NCBI GenBank assembly: GCA_964019155.1 | Contig: OZ025240.1 | Coordinates: forward strand, 90,498,961 to 90,562,960 | Reading direction: 5' to 3' | DNA: 64,000 nt | Source: Osedax fenrisi | Taxonomy: Eukaryota; Annelida; Polychaeta; Sabellida; Siboglinidae | Shown: positions 37,620 through 54,644 of the stretch, in pieces | Position numbering within the stretch: the first letter of the stretch is position 1 | Layout: each line of letters begins with the position of its first letter | Program-made: the position numbers and the translations under genes | The notes under the pieces: generated by a model | The model's database searches: none | What the model was told of the DNA's origin: nothing | What the model saw: only the letters and a program-made list of their open reading frames with translations

Positions 37620-38472
37620 TAAAATTTATTCATTTTCTATTAAATAAAAAACAGATAATAATAACATAATTCTTACAATCAATAACGATAATAACAATAC
37701 TAAAATTGGTTTTACTAAAAAGATAATTGTATAGAATTATTTAATATTAAATTAGAGCTCTCTATTGATAATACTAATATATTAGATTTAATAAAAGTAG
37801 ATAATTTGGATAATAATTCAGGAAAATAAAATAATAAGACTATATTAAATAAAATAAAACAAAGTATATTATTAAATTAGATAATATTGATACAAAATTT
37901 AAAAAAATAATTTAGGAAAAAAAATGTATTTACATTAAAATGTGTATACAATCATAATTATCTAAGAAATCGATAATATATGTTATCAAACTGTATAATT
38001 ATATCTAACAATATAATTATTAGTAATTGGACATATATAAATTAAGTCTACATCAAAACTAATAATAAGAAAAGTTACAAATAAACAATATCGAACACTT
38101 AAAAAATGTATATAAATAATTTAAAAAAATGTATATTAATTCATTTGCTTTTGTACAATTAAATTACATAATATAAATGTCTTGTATATTTAAATCTAAT
38201 CATACATTTTATATTATAACACATTTTTTCTATTTTATAATCTTTTTAACTCTTTAATTACTTTAATTTTTAGATTATAATTTACAATTTTACATTTTTG
38301 TTATTGATTTTATTTTAATTTTATATTTCAATTTATAAATATATTTCAATTATATATATCCTATATGATTAATATAAATCTAAAAAATAATATTGTCAGA
38401 TATAATATTGAAATTAATAATTATTATAATGATCCAACTAAAACGAATAATGATATAGAGTGTAATTATGTA
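37620..38472. other. Truncated downstream region of unit 5
   Basis: Homologue of 16260-17125, more diverged, ending where a MITE interrupts it at TA (38471-38472). Beyond the MITE the homology does not resume. Confidence 0.45.
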
Positions 38473-38873
38473 GTGGAGAGTAATCAAATACCGACACCCT
38501 AGTAATAATACCTAGAATGTTAGGAATGACTATATTAAACGAAGAAGCGCGATGCTTATCTAGTCATTTACCCGTTCCACTTTCCTAAAGAACATTTATG
38601 ATGAGAAAAGTATAGTAAAAGTAAAATTAAATTAATTATAATAAAATAAAATTGTAAGATTTAAAGTTAGTAAAAGTTTATACATAAGAAAAAAATGATC
38701 ATAAAAAAAAATGTTCAATGTAAAATAGAGTTAATGTTATTAAACGTGTTATTCTATTAGATTATTATAATGGTAATATTTATTATAAATACTATTAAAA
38801 TCGATAGAATACATTTTTAAAGAATTTGTAAAACCATTTATTATTAAAGTGTCCGTATTAAGTTACTTTCCCC
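38473..38873. mobile_element. MITE with GTCCGTATT-type termini, right border of the GST array
   Basis: Left end GTGGAGAGTAATCAAATACC and right end GTATTAAGTTACTTTCCCC form imperfect inverted repeats and are flanked by TA on both sides (38471-38472 and 38874-38875). The termini match those of the element at 46054-46971. It has no ORF, and its 401 bp is shorter than that element. Confidence 0.7.
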
Positions 38874-38875
38874 TA

Positions 38876-40000
38876 GTTCATAGATATGTCACGTGTCGTA
38901 AGAATAATGTGAAGTTTACTTTTGCAGATGATCGGTGGAGGTTGTTCGGTGGTGGTGCAACATAAACATAGCCGGATGAATATAGCATCAGTAATAATGA
39001 ATTCTTAATGAAGGGGCAGATAATCAATAATAGATATATAGATACAACTATAGTTGTATCCACATTTAATGATACAATGGTGTGTGTGGTACATATCGGT
39101 AGTATGTACATATATGGTACAACAGTTCAATATAATAGGTGATTAGGAAATAGTCTATCAATTGTATATCTTATTTGGTGTATTAGTTTTTAGTAACTTT
39201 ATTTGCTTGCTTGAATTATATTATATATCGAAATAGCGCTGTCTAACTGTCTATATAGCGAAATTATTGCATTATATGTCATCATCTTATTTGATAAATC
39301 TGTAATATTTCTCAAATATATTATTATAACTATGCTATTTATATCGGTATGCGTAATACATGATATATATATATATATATATATCTAAATACTTATTTTA
39401 TCTCATATTATTATATGAACCTATAGTTTATATCTAGTCTATAAATATTCTTTTTTAATTTAAAAAAATTACATATATATATATTCAACTAGAAATGGGT
39501 TGAAGAATATGCTTTATAAGGCAGGGGGTATACCCCTATTAGGATGTCCTTATGTATATATTATATTATGTTTAAATTCAAATTTAATTGGCTTATTAAT
39601 ATCATATCCTTAATGTTAGAAGGTATTAATATTGAATGAAAATTAGCATATATTGAATAATTTTATAGGGTATATTTAAACAAATTACTAAAATATAGAA
39701 TATTTTAATATCCTAAAGGATATATATAGCCTATATACAAATCCATGTTATCATTAATTTATAATATTTGCCTATATTATTTCCCTATTATACGCCAATA
39801 GAATGTAATGATAATTGATCAAATAATAATACTATATAATAACAATGGTCAGCGTATATTAATATTGATATGATCCGTATGAATAATTGACAACTTTCAA
39901 CGGCGTCGGTAAACGTTACCTCGATACACTCTTCATTTCGATATCGTTTAGTTAATTATTCCGTAACATCTAGCGCCACTATGCGGATGATTATTTAGCG
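38876..40000. other. Intergenic region with several perfect palindromes
   Basis: Contains a 20-bp perfect palindrome GATACAACTATAGTTGTATC (39041-39060) and GGGGTATACCCC (39525-39536). The stretch at 38878-39111 has a 77-codon minus-strand frame without recognisable features. No gene called. Confidence 0.4.
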
Positions 40001-40002
40001 AT

Positions 40003-40010
40003 TATAAATA
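40003..40010 (+). promoter_or_regulatory. Candidate TATA box of the secreted-protein gene
   Basis: TATAAATA lies 36 bp before the ATG at 40046, the only such box in a local stretch that is less AT-rich. It implies a short 5' UTR of roughly 5-15 nt. Confidence 0.4.
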
Positions 40011-40045
40011 TATCACCCAAAGTATTCGTACGAAATTAACTAGAT

Positions 40046-45584
<5,539 letters not shown>

Positions 45585-45586
<2 letters not shown>

Positions 45587-45590
45587 TAAA
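45585..45590 (+). terminator. Possible polyadenylation signal after exon 3
   Basis: AATAAA overlaps the TAA that would terminate the exon 3 reading frame, and would fit a short terminal exon. In such AT-rich DNA the hexamer is also expected by chance. Confidence 0.3.
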
Positions 45591-46053
45591 GTATATTATA
45601 AAGTGTATAATATATAATTTGTTATTTATTTCTGCATATTTGATGTCTTTTGAACTAACGTACTAACTAAGACTATACTATATAGAAAAATATCAACAAT
45701 TTACATAAACATCTTTTCTCGAGATTTTTCATTGAATATGGTTACATAAATATTAGTTCATTAGTACTACTAATTTAGTAGCAACTCTTTATAATCTTTG
45801 AGGATAATCGGCGTGATCTAATAGAACGAATGGTAGGAGGGAGGTAATTCTATAGTTCGGGTCCGGAATTTGTAAAGCTCTAGAATTTAGGGAAGTTTTA
45901 CTAGAGTTCTGGGAGATAAGTAGAGGAGCATATTAGTAACAAAGATAAGGTAATATAAACTTTTTTTATATATAAATGACTTACCAAACATATCGCAACA
46001 TTTTAAAACTATACTTTATGAGGATGATACAAATTTAATATTTGCAAGTGATA

Positions 46054-46971
46054 GGGGAAAGTAACCTAATACGGACACTTTAACAATAAATGGTCTTAAC
46101 TTTTTATGACTCATTATTTTTATTCAAAAATTACAATATATTAATATTATATGATTATAATCTATAATTATAGATATTATTGTAATTTTAAAATTTTATT
46201 TAATCTTTTAATTCCATAGATAACTGGGGTGTCCGTATTCAGTACCCATGTCCGAATACGGACACCCTGTGTTATAATACGGATACCCTATATACCACTA
46301 GATAAACTATTTAGTATTGATGAATCAATCAGTCAAATTACAATTACGTTATTTATAATTAATTTTATGAAAAATATATTGTAATTTAATTAGTTAATAT
46401 TTTATTTATTTTTATTATTTTTTAATTAATAATACAATTTAAGTGTCTAAATAATAATTTTTTTAGAATTAGCTTTATTGGTAGTATTAATATTATAACG
46501 CACGCGATTTTTAAGAAAATCAGAATAGTTCATACTCTGTGCGTTGATTGGTTATAGGGTGTCCGTATTAAGATATATATAGTGTCCGTATTAGGAACGT
46601 ATATGACATCTAGATATATGCTTATAACTTAATGAATATTTGATACAAAATATAGAAATTAAAAATACAATTTTTAGAATTCTGTAGTTTTTAATAATAT
46701 ATTGTTATATTTTATATTAATACATTTATATATACTTGAGAAGGTTTTAAGTTGAATTTTTTTTTGATAAATTTAAAATCGTAATAAAAAAATCAGTTTA
46801 TTGGATATATCAGCAATATTTTGAATAATAAAAAAATGAAAAATACTTTTTTAGACTATTTATATGATTATGAATATTTTATTAATAAAACATTTTTTTG
46901 TAGGATTTATGGTTTCTGAGATACCGAGAGTATCCGTATTCGGGCACTGTCCGTATTCGGTTACTTTCCCC
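46054..46971. mobile_element. MITE with GTCCGTATT motifs, inserted in the LINE at TA
   Basis: Ends GGGGAAAGTAACCTAATACG and CGTATTCGGTTACTTTCCCC form inverted repeats with one mismatch, flanked by TA (46052-46053 and 46972-46973). The 918-bp body carries a further five or so copies of tccgtatt / aatacgga in both orientations, clustered around 46230-46300 and 46555-46600, plus several near the right end. No ORF. Excision in silico restores the LINE frame (GCA AGT GAT ACT TTA), which proves the boundaries. Confidence 0.88.
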
Positions 46972-47195
46972 TACTTTATCTAGATTAAATATTCTTATGA
47001 ATACAGAGTTAAGTAAAATATCTTCTTAGTTAGCTATTAATAAATTAACCCTCAATGTAAATAAATGTAATTTTATGGTTTATAATATACGTAATATACA
47101 TTCTGGCAGTACATTCAATATTGAAATTAATATTGAGCATTTAAATTCAAATCAATTTCTAGGAATCTTTATTGATAATAAAATGGATTGGAAAC

Positions 47196-47371
47196 TGTTA
47201 TATATTGTATTGTAAATATCCGTTGTCACCAGGTTTTATCAATTAGCACTAACTATTAATATATACAAACACTTGTAAAATACGCCCACTTCCTTATATT
47301 AATCAATACGAACTTATCGATATATCTGTGATATTCAGCCACTAGGTTAGTGCTATATTCCTGATATAACA
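47196..47371 (+). repeat. 5' LTR
   Basis: 176 bp, TG...CA ends; nearly identical to 49825-50000. An unusually short LTR. Confidence 0.92.
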
Positions 47372-47385
47372 TGGTTACAGCGGCG
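47372..47385 (+). promoter_or_regulatory. Primer binding site candidate
   Basis: TGGTTACAGCGGCG begins directly after the LTR; TGG pairs with the CCA end of a tRNA. The tRNA species was not identified. Confidence 0.55.
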
Positions 47386-47731
47386 TAAAAACACTAGTAA
47401 TATTTTGTACTTAAAAGAGATATTTAATATCGCGTATTCATAATTATATTATCAAATTTAAAAATTTTATTTAAGAAAAAATCTTAAATATTATTTTAAA
47501 AAATTATTATTTGTAATAAATAGTATTTGTAATTTATATTAGTGTGCCACATTATTATTATATTTTATATTATATTATTTATATATACTGTGTTTATCAA
47601 CTAAATAACAACTATTTTAATTAGATTAAAAATTGTAATATTTACCTAAATTGAATTTATAGTTTATAAATCTAGTTTAAAAAAAAATATATATAATTAA
47701 TTAAAATGAGTGAATTTAGAATACCTGAATA

Positions 47732-48052
47732 TTGATAGTAGACAAACATAGAGGAGCTGAATTATGGAACCGATGGATTGAAGAGTACGAAATTTACGAG
47801 TATGCCAAAGAAATTGAGAATAAGCCCGAAAAAGTACAAATCGGCATTTTCTTGAACATTATAGGAACCGAGGGAGTGAAAATATTCAAATCATTCAAAG
47901 ATGAAGAAATCACAGTGAAATTAAAAGAAAAAGATGAAAATATTAATGGTAAATTAAGACTAGCTTGGATAAAAAAGGCGTTCAAAAATTATTTTATTCC
48001 ACGTAGGAATGTCACGTATGAAATATATGTATTCTTCAAAAGATCTCAGTGA
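47732..48052 (+). pseudogene. Gag-like fragment of the LTR element
   Basis: 106 codons with ELWNRWIEEYEIYEYA, a GIFLNIIGTEGVKIF stretch and, near the end, NYFIPRRNVTYEIYVFF. This is the typical Ty3-type gag N-terminal domain (W..F..Y, LLNLIG..A, NP..N..YER..F). An earlier ATG at 47706 is cut off by two stop codons after a few residues. The remainder of gag, the nucleocapsid and the protease are missing, so this is a deletion derivative. Confidence 0.7.
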
Positions 48053-48400
48053 GATAACGAAAATAGCAGAATATAGTGCACCAATTCGTATGCTATTAAA
48101 AAAGAATGTACCGTGGGTATGGAGCGATTGTCAAAATAAAAGTTTTTTGAAAATCAAAGAAGAATTTAGATCCACGAGCATATTAAAAACATTCAGCATG
48201 GACAGGAAAACATACTTGACCACGGGAATTATTTACTCGAAAGTAAAGAAGTTGAAAAGGTATCACTGCGTATTCAACGTTTTAGATTAAGACTCATGAA
48301 ATATAACGTACAGATTGTTCACATTTCAAGAAAACACAATGAAGCAGCGGATGCACTTTCCAGATACCCAGCAGACAATATTGGAACTCGAAACAGAGGC
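48015..48400 (+). pseudogene. Remnants of reverse transcriptase end and RNase H
   Basis: After an abrupt junction with gag the frame shows PIRMLLKKNVPWVW and later, past a stop and in another frame, a block ending in NEAADALSRYP, the usual end of RNase H in Ty3-type elements. The catalytic reverse transcriptase core is absent, with a large internal deletion just before this point. Confidence 0.65.
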
Positions 48401-48639
48401 ATTTGTTAAAATGAATACAAAAAAGTATGAAGAAATACATAGGTGGAATTGTCTGAGAAAATCGCAAGAGGAAGATAGAACAATATAAATGCTAAGAGAA
48501 AATATATTCGAAAAATGGAAACGTAAATAATCCAGCAGGGAAATAGACCGCTACTACCAAATGAGACAATATCTTTCCTTGGTACAAGGTTGCGTAATGT
48601 TTCAAAATCGGATCATCGTACCGGAGAAAGAAAATGAAT

Positions 48640-49591
48640 GAGTTATAAAGGAAATACATAGCTCACATCAGGGAATATCCCGATGTATATCACGAGCCAA
48701 AGAAAGTGTTTGGTGGTTTGGGATAACCGAAGACATCAAGAAATATATTGGTTCTTGCATACAATGTCAAATATATGAGAACCAGAAGGTAGAAACGCTA
48801 GAAATGATACCGTTACCTAAAGGACCTTGGGAAACGGTAAGGAGCGATATATGTTTATTGAATGGCATTAAATATATACAGGTAGTGGATTATTACTCGA
48901 AATATATTGAGATCGCAATACTGGACAAAGGAGAGAATGCGAGACGAATTATTGAAAAACTAAAATCAATATTCTCGAGACATGGTATTCCTAACACACT
49001 TATATCTGACAATGGGCCACAATACGCGTGTGAAAAATTTAGGAAATTTGCCGAATCATATACATTTATTCATACAACGTCCTCGCCTCGATATCCAAAA
49101 GGAAATGGAATGGCGAGAAAGCGGTACAAACAGTGAAGAAACTATTAGAAAAATCAGATTATCCATATTTGAGCATGTTATATTACAGATCAACAACTTT
49201 AGAATGTGGCCTTTCACCAGCGGAATTACTAATGAATAGAAAAGTAGCATCCATGTTACCATAGATAGGAAGCAAAGAAATTACTAAAATTGAAGAACAT
49301 ATCAGATATCAAGAATGGCAAAAGGAGAAGATCAAAAAGGTGAAGAAAAAATACAATCAAAATCCAAAAGTTAAAGATTTAAACAAACTGGCTATTGGAG
49401 ACGATGTATATATTAGAGATCTCGATCGACCAGCCAAAGTCATTCAAATACATGATAATGGAAGGAGTCATATCGTAGAAGGGGAAGGTATTATAAGAAG
49501 AAAACGAACAGAATTAATAGATACTAATGGTTCAAGTTATACAACGCGTTCAGGAAGGAAAACATTACCTCCTAAGCGTTATACGGAATAG
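48640..49591 (+). pseudogene. Integrase-like region of the LTR element (frameshifted)
   Basis: The HHCC zinc-finger end (CIQCQ) lies near 48760. The catalytic core begins at the PLPKGPW block at 48804, with acidic residues in SDICLLNG and ISDNGPQY. A one-base lesion around 49112 changes the frame just before the third acidic residue, and a stop follows near 49261. The C-terminal stretch (49340-49591) resembles the linker region after the core of Ty3-type integrases. Not functional as it stands. Confidence 0.7.
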
Positions 49592-49824
49592 TGACTAGAC
49601 GTCACTGAAGGGTTAAGGTTGGTAATGGAAAAAGTTTATTTATTTATTTATGAAATATTACTATTGTATATATTGTATATTATTAAAGTAATATTGTAAA
49701 AACCGTTATATATATATAGTTATATATGTTATTGTAAATATATATATTTATTTATTTAGGAAATATTACTATTGTATAAATTGTATATTATTAAAGTAAT
49801 ATTATAAAAACCTTAGAAAAGGGA

Positions 49825-50000
49825 TGTTATATATGTTATTGTAAATATCCGTTGTCACCAGGTTTTATCAATTATCACTAACTATGAATATATACAAACA
49901 CTTGTATAATACGCCCACTTCCTTATATTAATCAATACGAACTTATCAATATATCTGTGATATTCAGCCACTAGGTTAGTGCTATATTCCTGATATAACA
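49825..50000 (+). repeat. 3' LTR
   Basis: 176 bp, preceded by a polypurine tract and followed by the second GAAAC target copy. Confidence 0.92.
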
Positions 50001-51180
50001 GAAACGGCAACATAATTTTATTTCCAGTAAACTATCACGAATAATCGGTATTTTTAAATAAATCTCAAAATATCTAAATACATATACACTAGTTTTAATT
50101 TTTAAATCGCCTTTTATGGCACATTTAAATTATTGTTCCCATATTTGGTGCAATACGTTTGATTCCAATAATAAATATATAATACAATTACAAAATCGAG
50201 CAATACAATATATATCGTATAAGAATGATACACTGTCATCTTCTGAATTCATGTTCAAAACAGGATTTCGTCATTTGATACTTTAGTCAAATTTAATTCA
50301 TTAAAATGTATATATAGAGGATATAATAATTTATTACCACTTAATATACAATATAGGTTGACAAAAAATACGTATAATCCAGATAAATGTATTTGTGGTT
50401 CTTCTAGAACATCACGTAACCTGTTTTAAATTATTTTACTAGTAATGTAATTAATTAACTAAATTTAAACGCATTTACCAGATTTATAAACGTCTCGTCT
50501 TTAATTAATATTTATATTTTTTTTATACATATTTTAATTTTATTATATCTTACCTATTTTTTTCATTTACCTTTTATCATGTTACAATTATATATTATTT
50601 TATTAAACATGATGAGTTAGAGATAAAGTATCGTTTTATATTTTTATCTTTTTATATTTTTACCAGACTATATAAAAGACCTTAATTTATATTTACATTT
50701 TATTATACAAATTTAATTGTATTATATCTTACCTATTTTTTATTTGACATTTTATCATTTATAATTATATTTTATAATATTTATTATTTTAAACATGATG
50801 AGTTTGAGCTAAAGTATCGTTTTATATTTGTATTTGATATTGTTATTCAAAAATATTATTTATTTATAAAAGTTTTACACATATTATATATTATTATTAT
50901 TATTTAAAAAAAAACCCAAAATATAAAAAAAACTAAAAAACAACAACAAAATAACAACAAAAAACAATTAAAATAGTTTTTCTATAATGTTATTATTATT
51001 TTTTTAAATTAAGTTATAATTAATATTATTATAATTAATTCTATTGTATTGTTATTTAAAATTAAAAAAAAAAAAATTTATATTTATATGTGTTTATTTT
51101 ATATTTGTATTTTATCATCGACACTTTACTCTAAACATAGATACCTCGATAAGCTATTCTTACTTCTGTATCTACTCTGA

Positions 51181-51228
<48 letters not shown>

Positions 51229-51543
51229 TATTTGTGGAAAATTTGTGGAGAGCTCAGTTTACGTAGGATCCTCGGCCCACATTTCTTCATCTATATCCGT
51301 AATTTATATGATGATGTGGTGATGATAACTCCAATCCACCGGCTCCCCAGGTTGCGGATAGGGGAACGGCCATTAGATATAATGGTTAGCTGCGAATAAT
51401 CAATTAGCAGTGACGGACAAAATCCTGGTTGCCCTTTGGTAAGGCAAAGTACCTGTTAGCCACCCACGCAGGGTTACGCAAATGTGTATACTCCATATAT
51501 GGAGTGGCGACCGCACATTTTATCTAGCCATCGAAAGTAAACC

Positions 51544-51708
51544 ATGACAATACAACACAACAATTATCTATCCCGATTCGCTCGTCGTGCGGAACAAGGA
51601 GCGCGTCCTGCATTACCACCTCAGGTTGCAGTCGAAAAGTTAATTACTGAGAAAAGAAAGAGAACGAGAAAGAGAAAAGAAAAGAAAATAAAAATAAAAA
51701 TAAGATGA
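51544..51708 (+). CDS. RTE ORF1: 54-aa basic protein overlapping ORF2 by ATGA
   Basis: ATG at 51544 opens 54 codons: MTIQHNNYLSRFARRAEQGA, then RPALPPQVAVEKLIT, then a Lys/Arg-rich tail (EKRKRTRKRKEKK). The TGA stop at 51706-51708 overlaps the ATG of the endonuclease frame at 51705 (ATGA). A short ORF1 overlapping ORF2 is known from RTE-1 of nematodes, and an AUGA stop-restart is known from the silkworm SART1 element. The basic tail suggests nucleic-acid binding. The frame is intact. Confidence 0.65.
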   Translation: MTIQHNNYLSRFARRAEQGARPALPPQVAVEKLITEKRKRTRKRKEKKIKIKIR

Positions 51709-54635
51709 AAACTGTACAACTATTAAATGCAACTAAACGATTTAAAATCGGATCATTGAATACACAAACACTTCAAAAAGTATATAAAATCCCAGAATTG
51801 ATAGCCTCAGCTGAATTAACTGGACAAGATATTATTTGCATTCAAGAACATAGATTCATACATGAAGATACAGTCATCAAAGAACATACTTATGATAAAT
51901 GGAAACTATTAACTCTATCAGACTGGAAGAATAGCATAAATGCCGCAACTGGTGGAATTGGAATGCTCTTAAGCAGCCAAGCTTATAATACAATAGCTAG
52001 TGTCGAAATGATATCACCTAGAATCATGATAGTGAACTTTCAAGGAAATCCACAAACGTCGGTGATCTCATGTTACAGTCCAACAAATATTAGTGACGAA
52101 CAAGAAACTGAGATATTCTATACAAAACTTACATGTTTAACAAGACAGATACCAAAGCATAATGTTATAATAATAGGAGGAGACTTAAATGCACACCTCG
52201 GAAAAGACAGTGGATATAAATATGCCTATCATCAAACTACAAATCGAAATGGCCAAATGCTCAAAGACTATCTTCAAGAAAATAATATGCTATGTCTAAA
52301 TACTCATTTCCAGAAAAGACATGGTCAGTTATGGACGCACAATTCTCCAAATGATTTTAAATCACAGATTGACTTATAATAATAAATAAGAAATGGAAGA
52401 ATAGTGTAAAAAACTGCAGGGCTTACAACTCTTTTAATAGTATTTCGTCTGATCACCGTATAATAACAGCAGACATAAAATTGAGTCTAAGAGCTAATAC
52501 AAAGAAAAATAGTAAATGCAAACCATATGACTGGACAAGACTGACACATGATACTGAAATTAGAAATGCATTTATTATAACAGTTAAAAACAGATTCTTG
52601 AGCCTTCAAAATTCTGATGCAGAAACTACGTTATCCGCAAGTACAAGATATACATATTTTGAAAAGGCATGCAAAGATGCAGCCAATAAAGTAATCCCGT
52701 TAAAACCCAAATTAAAGAAACGAATACCCTGGGAAACCGAAAAAATCTGCCAAAAACGTGACATACTTCACAAAGCAGCACAACTGAAAGGAAGCTCGCC
52801 TACACAGATGAATATCAACAAGTTTATAAATGCTCAAGAATCTTTAGTAAATTCATATGATTTAGAACAATAAAATTACATAAATAAAAAGATATATGAA
52901 ATCCAAATGGCGGCCACAAATAAGAAATCTGCATTAGCCTGGCAAACAATAAATGAAATCAGTGGAAGAAAGAAATCAAATAAATCTAAACTAAAAGCAA
53001 TCAATGATAATGAACGAATCAAACTTTGGCATAAACATTTCAAAGATTTACTTGGCAAGAATATCCAATCGACATTTCATAGGAAAAATTCAGATCATAC
53101 AGTAAATAATCTTGATATAAAAATTGGCCATTTCACGAAAGAAGAAGTTATGAAAGCTACAAATAATATATCATATGGAAAAGCAGTAGGTTTAGACGAA
53201 ATACCAGCAGAAGTTTGGAAATTAGATGATTTTAAAGAATTTTTGTTAGAATCCTGTAATCGTGTTTATTTCCAGGAACCTATAGTAAGTTGGACCAATG
53301 GATGTATCCTTCCTTTTCCTAAAAAAGGAGACCTCTCCAACACAAAAAACTACAGAGGAATTACTCTAACAGCAATAGCCGCAAACATATATAACCTGAT
53401 GTTATTAAACAGGATTAGACCAGAAATTGATCCAATCCTAAGAAAAAATCAAAATGGCTTCCGAACAAACAGATCAACAACGGGACAAATACTGACTATC
53501 CGACGAATTTTAGAAGGAGTAAAATCTAAAAACCTGCGACTAACTCTACTCTTTATTGACTTTTCAAAAGCTTTTGACACAATAAATCGAAATAAGATGA
53601 AAGAAATACTTTTAAAGTATGGTATACCAGAAGAGACAGTTTGTGCAATTATGATGCTCTACAAGAATACTCGTTCAATGGTTCGATCGCCAGATGGAGA
53701 TACACCTTACTTTGAAATCACAACTGGAGTCTTACAGGGTGATACACTTGCGCCGTTCCTCTTTATAATCTGTCTAGATTATATTCTGAAGATGTCATTG
53801 GATAATAATAGAGAGCTAGGTTTTACTCTAACAGAGAGAAAGAGTAGAAGATATCCCGCTGAACAAATTACCGATACGGACTACGCTGATGATATCGCTG
53901 TAACAAGTAATACTCTGAAAGATGCTAATATATTATTACTGAAAATAGAATCAGCCGCCAACAAAATTGGACTTTGCATTAACACTGACAAAACTGAATA
54001 TATCAATATCAATCAGAATAACAACATGCAAATGAAAAGTATCTGTGGAAGTATAATAAATGAAGTAGAAGATTTTAAATATCTAGGAAGCTATATTATA
54101 TCAACTAAAAGAGATGTTAATATAAGGATTGCTAAAGCCTGGGCAGCATTAAATAGTTATAATACAATCTGGAAATCAAAACTAAGTACAAATCTTAAAA
54201 GACAATTTTTCAGAGCTGCAGTCGAATCAGTGCTCGTTTACGGTTCTGTAACCTGGACTCTAACAGCCTCGTTAGATAAAAAGATTGATGGAACATACAC
54301 GCATGCTCCGAGCCGTAACAAATAAGTCCTGGCGAGATCATCTAACAAATGAGCAATTATATGGCAATATTCCAAAAATTAGTAAATCTATACGCATGCA
54401 AAGGCTGAGGTTCGCTGGTCACTGCTGGAGAAGCAAAGATGAAGTAGCGAGCGACCTGGTACTCTGGCAACCACAGCATGGTAACCGTTCGCGTGGAAGC
54501 CCAGCAAAGACATACATAGATCAACTGCGGGATGATACCGATCTGCTAACGACAGATGAAATAATGACGGCGATGAATGATAGAGAAGGTTGGAAGAAGT
54601 ATGTCATGGACTACCGAGCAAGCTCGACCTGGTAA
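51705..54635 (+). pseudogene. RTE ORF2: APE endonuclease plus reverse transcriptase with three lesions
   Basis: The endonuclease part (51705-52379) has IGSLNTQTL, the catalytic-type Glu in CIQEHRF, GGDLNAHLG and SQID. A one-base deletion near 52376 breaks the frame, which resumes with SSDHRII. A single in-frame TAA at 52871-52873 interrupts the linker. The reverse transcriptase (52907-54325) has NYRGITLTAIAANIYNLM, LLFIDFSKAFDTI, TGVLQGDTLAPFLFI and the catalytic DTDYADDIAV, then FKYLGSYI and VLVYGSVTWTL. A frameshift near 54284 precedes the C-terminal block (RMLRAVTNKSW, RMQRLRFAGHCWRS) ending at 54635. Domain order and C-terminus are those of RTE/BovB-like elements. Inactive but recent. Confidence 0.9.
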
Positions 54636-54644
54636 GGTAAGGTA

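Larger units (their letters stand above)
31651..38472. repeat. Fifth, single beta-type GST unit
   Basis: Starts with the same junction as dimer 2 (LINE endonuclease tail and minus-strand L2-like remnant) and runs through GST5 to 38472, where homology to the beta units ends at a MITE inserted in TA. It carries a private 1.2-kb LINE insertion (32850-34012) and is more diverged than the alpha-alpha and beta-beta pairs are from each other. Confidence 0.85.
47196..50000 (+). mobile_element. Ty3-type LTR retrotransposon, internally deleted, with TSD GAAAC
   Basis: Two 176-bp LTRs (47196-47371, 49825-50000), starting TGTTATATA and ending TGATATAACA, differ at only a few positions. The 5-bp target duplication is GAAAC (47191-47195 and 50001-50005). 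A TGG-type primer binding site starts at 47372 and a polypurine tract (agaaaaggga) ends at 49824. The inner part has gag-, RNase H- and integrase-like stretches but lacks protease and most of the reverse transcriptase. It is therefore defective, though the similar LTRs indicate a recent insertion. Confidence 0.93.
45960..50430 (+). pseudogene. Old LINE reverse transcriptase interrupted by a MITE and an LTR element
   Basis: Three pieces form one decayed reverse transcriptase. Piece 45960-46053 reads LYINDLPNI and YEDDTNLIFASD (the catalytic ADD replaced by EDD). Piece 46974-47195 reads LSRLNILMNTELSKI, KLTLNVNKCNFMVY and FLGIFIDNKMDWK. Piece 50006-50430 reads RQHNFISSKLSRIIGIFK, FMAHLNYCSHIWCNTF and later blocks with frameshifts. 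If each insertion and one target copy are removed, the frame runs on without a break at both junctions. Jockey/CR1-like affiliation is inferred from block order. Confidence 0.75.
51234..54644 (+). mobile_element. Nearly full-length RTE-type non-LTR retrotransposon
   Basis: The element starts after a (TA)n tract (tatatatattt/gtggaaaatt) and ends in the short repeat GGTAAGGTAAGGTAA followed again by tatatatattt, so a target duplication of about 11 bp in (TA)n is likely. Length (3.4 kb), a 0.3-kb 5' UTR, a tiny ORF1, ORF2 with endonuclease and reverse transcriptase, almost no 3' UTR and a short-repeat tail are all typical of RTE elements. It is much less AT-rich than the surroundings. Three lesions disable ORF2. 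Confidence 0.88.

Noticed and set aside
38878..39111. 77-codon minus-strand frame
   Set aside because: No motif and no second copy to test it; it lies between a MITE and a palindrome and is probably accidental.
48009..48290. Separate 93-codon gene inside the LTR element
   Set aside because: It is the tail of gag fused by deletion to reverse transcriptase/RNase H remnants, not an independent gene.
51360..51430. tRNA-like sequence in the 5' UTR of the RTE element (taatggttagctgcg)
   Set aside because: Only an A-box-like stretch is visible; no B box at the proper distance.
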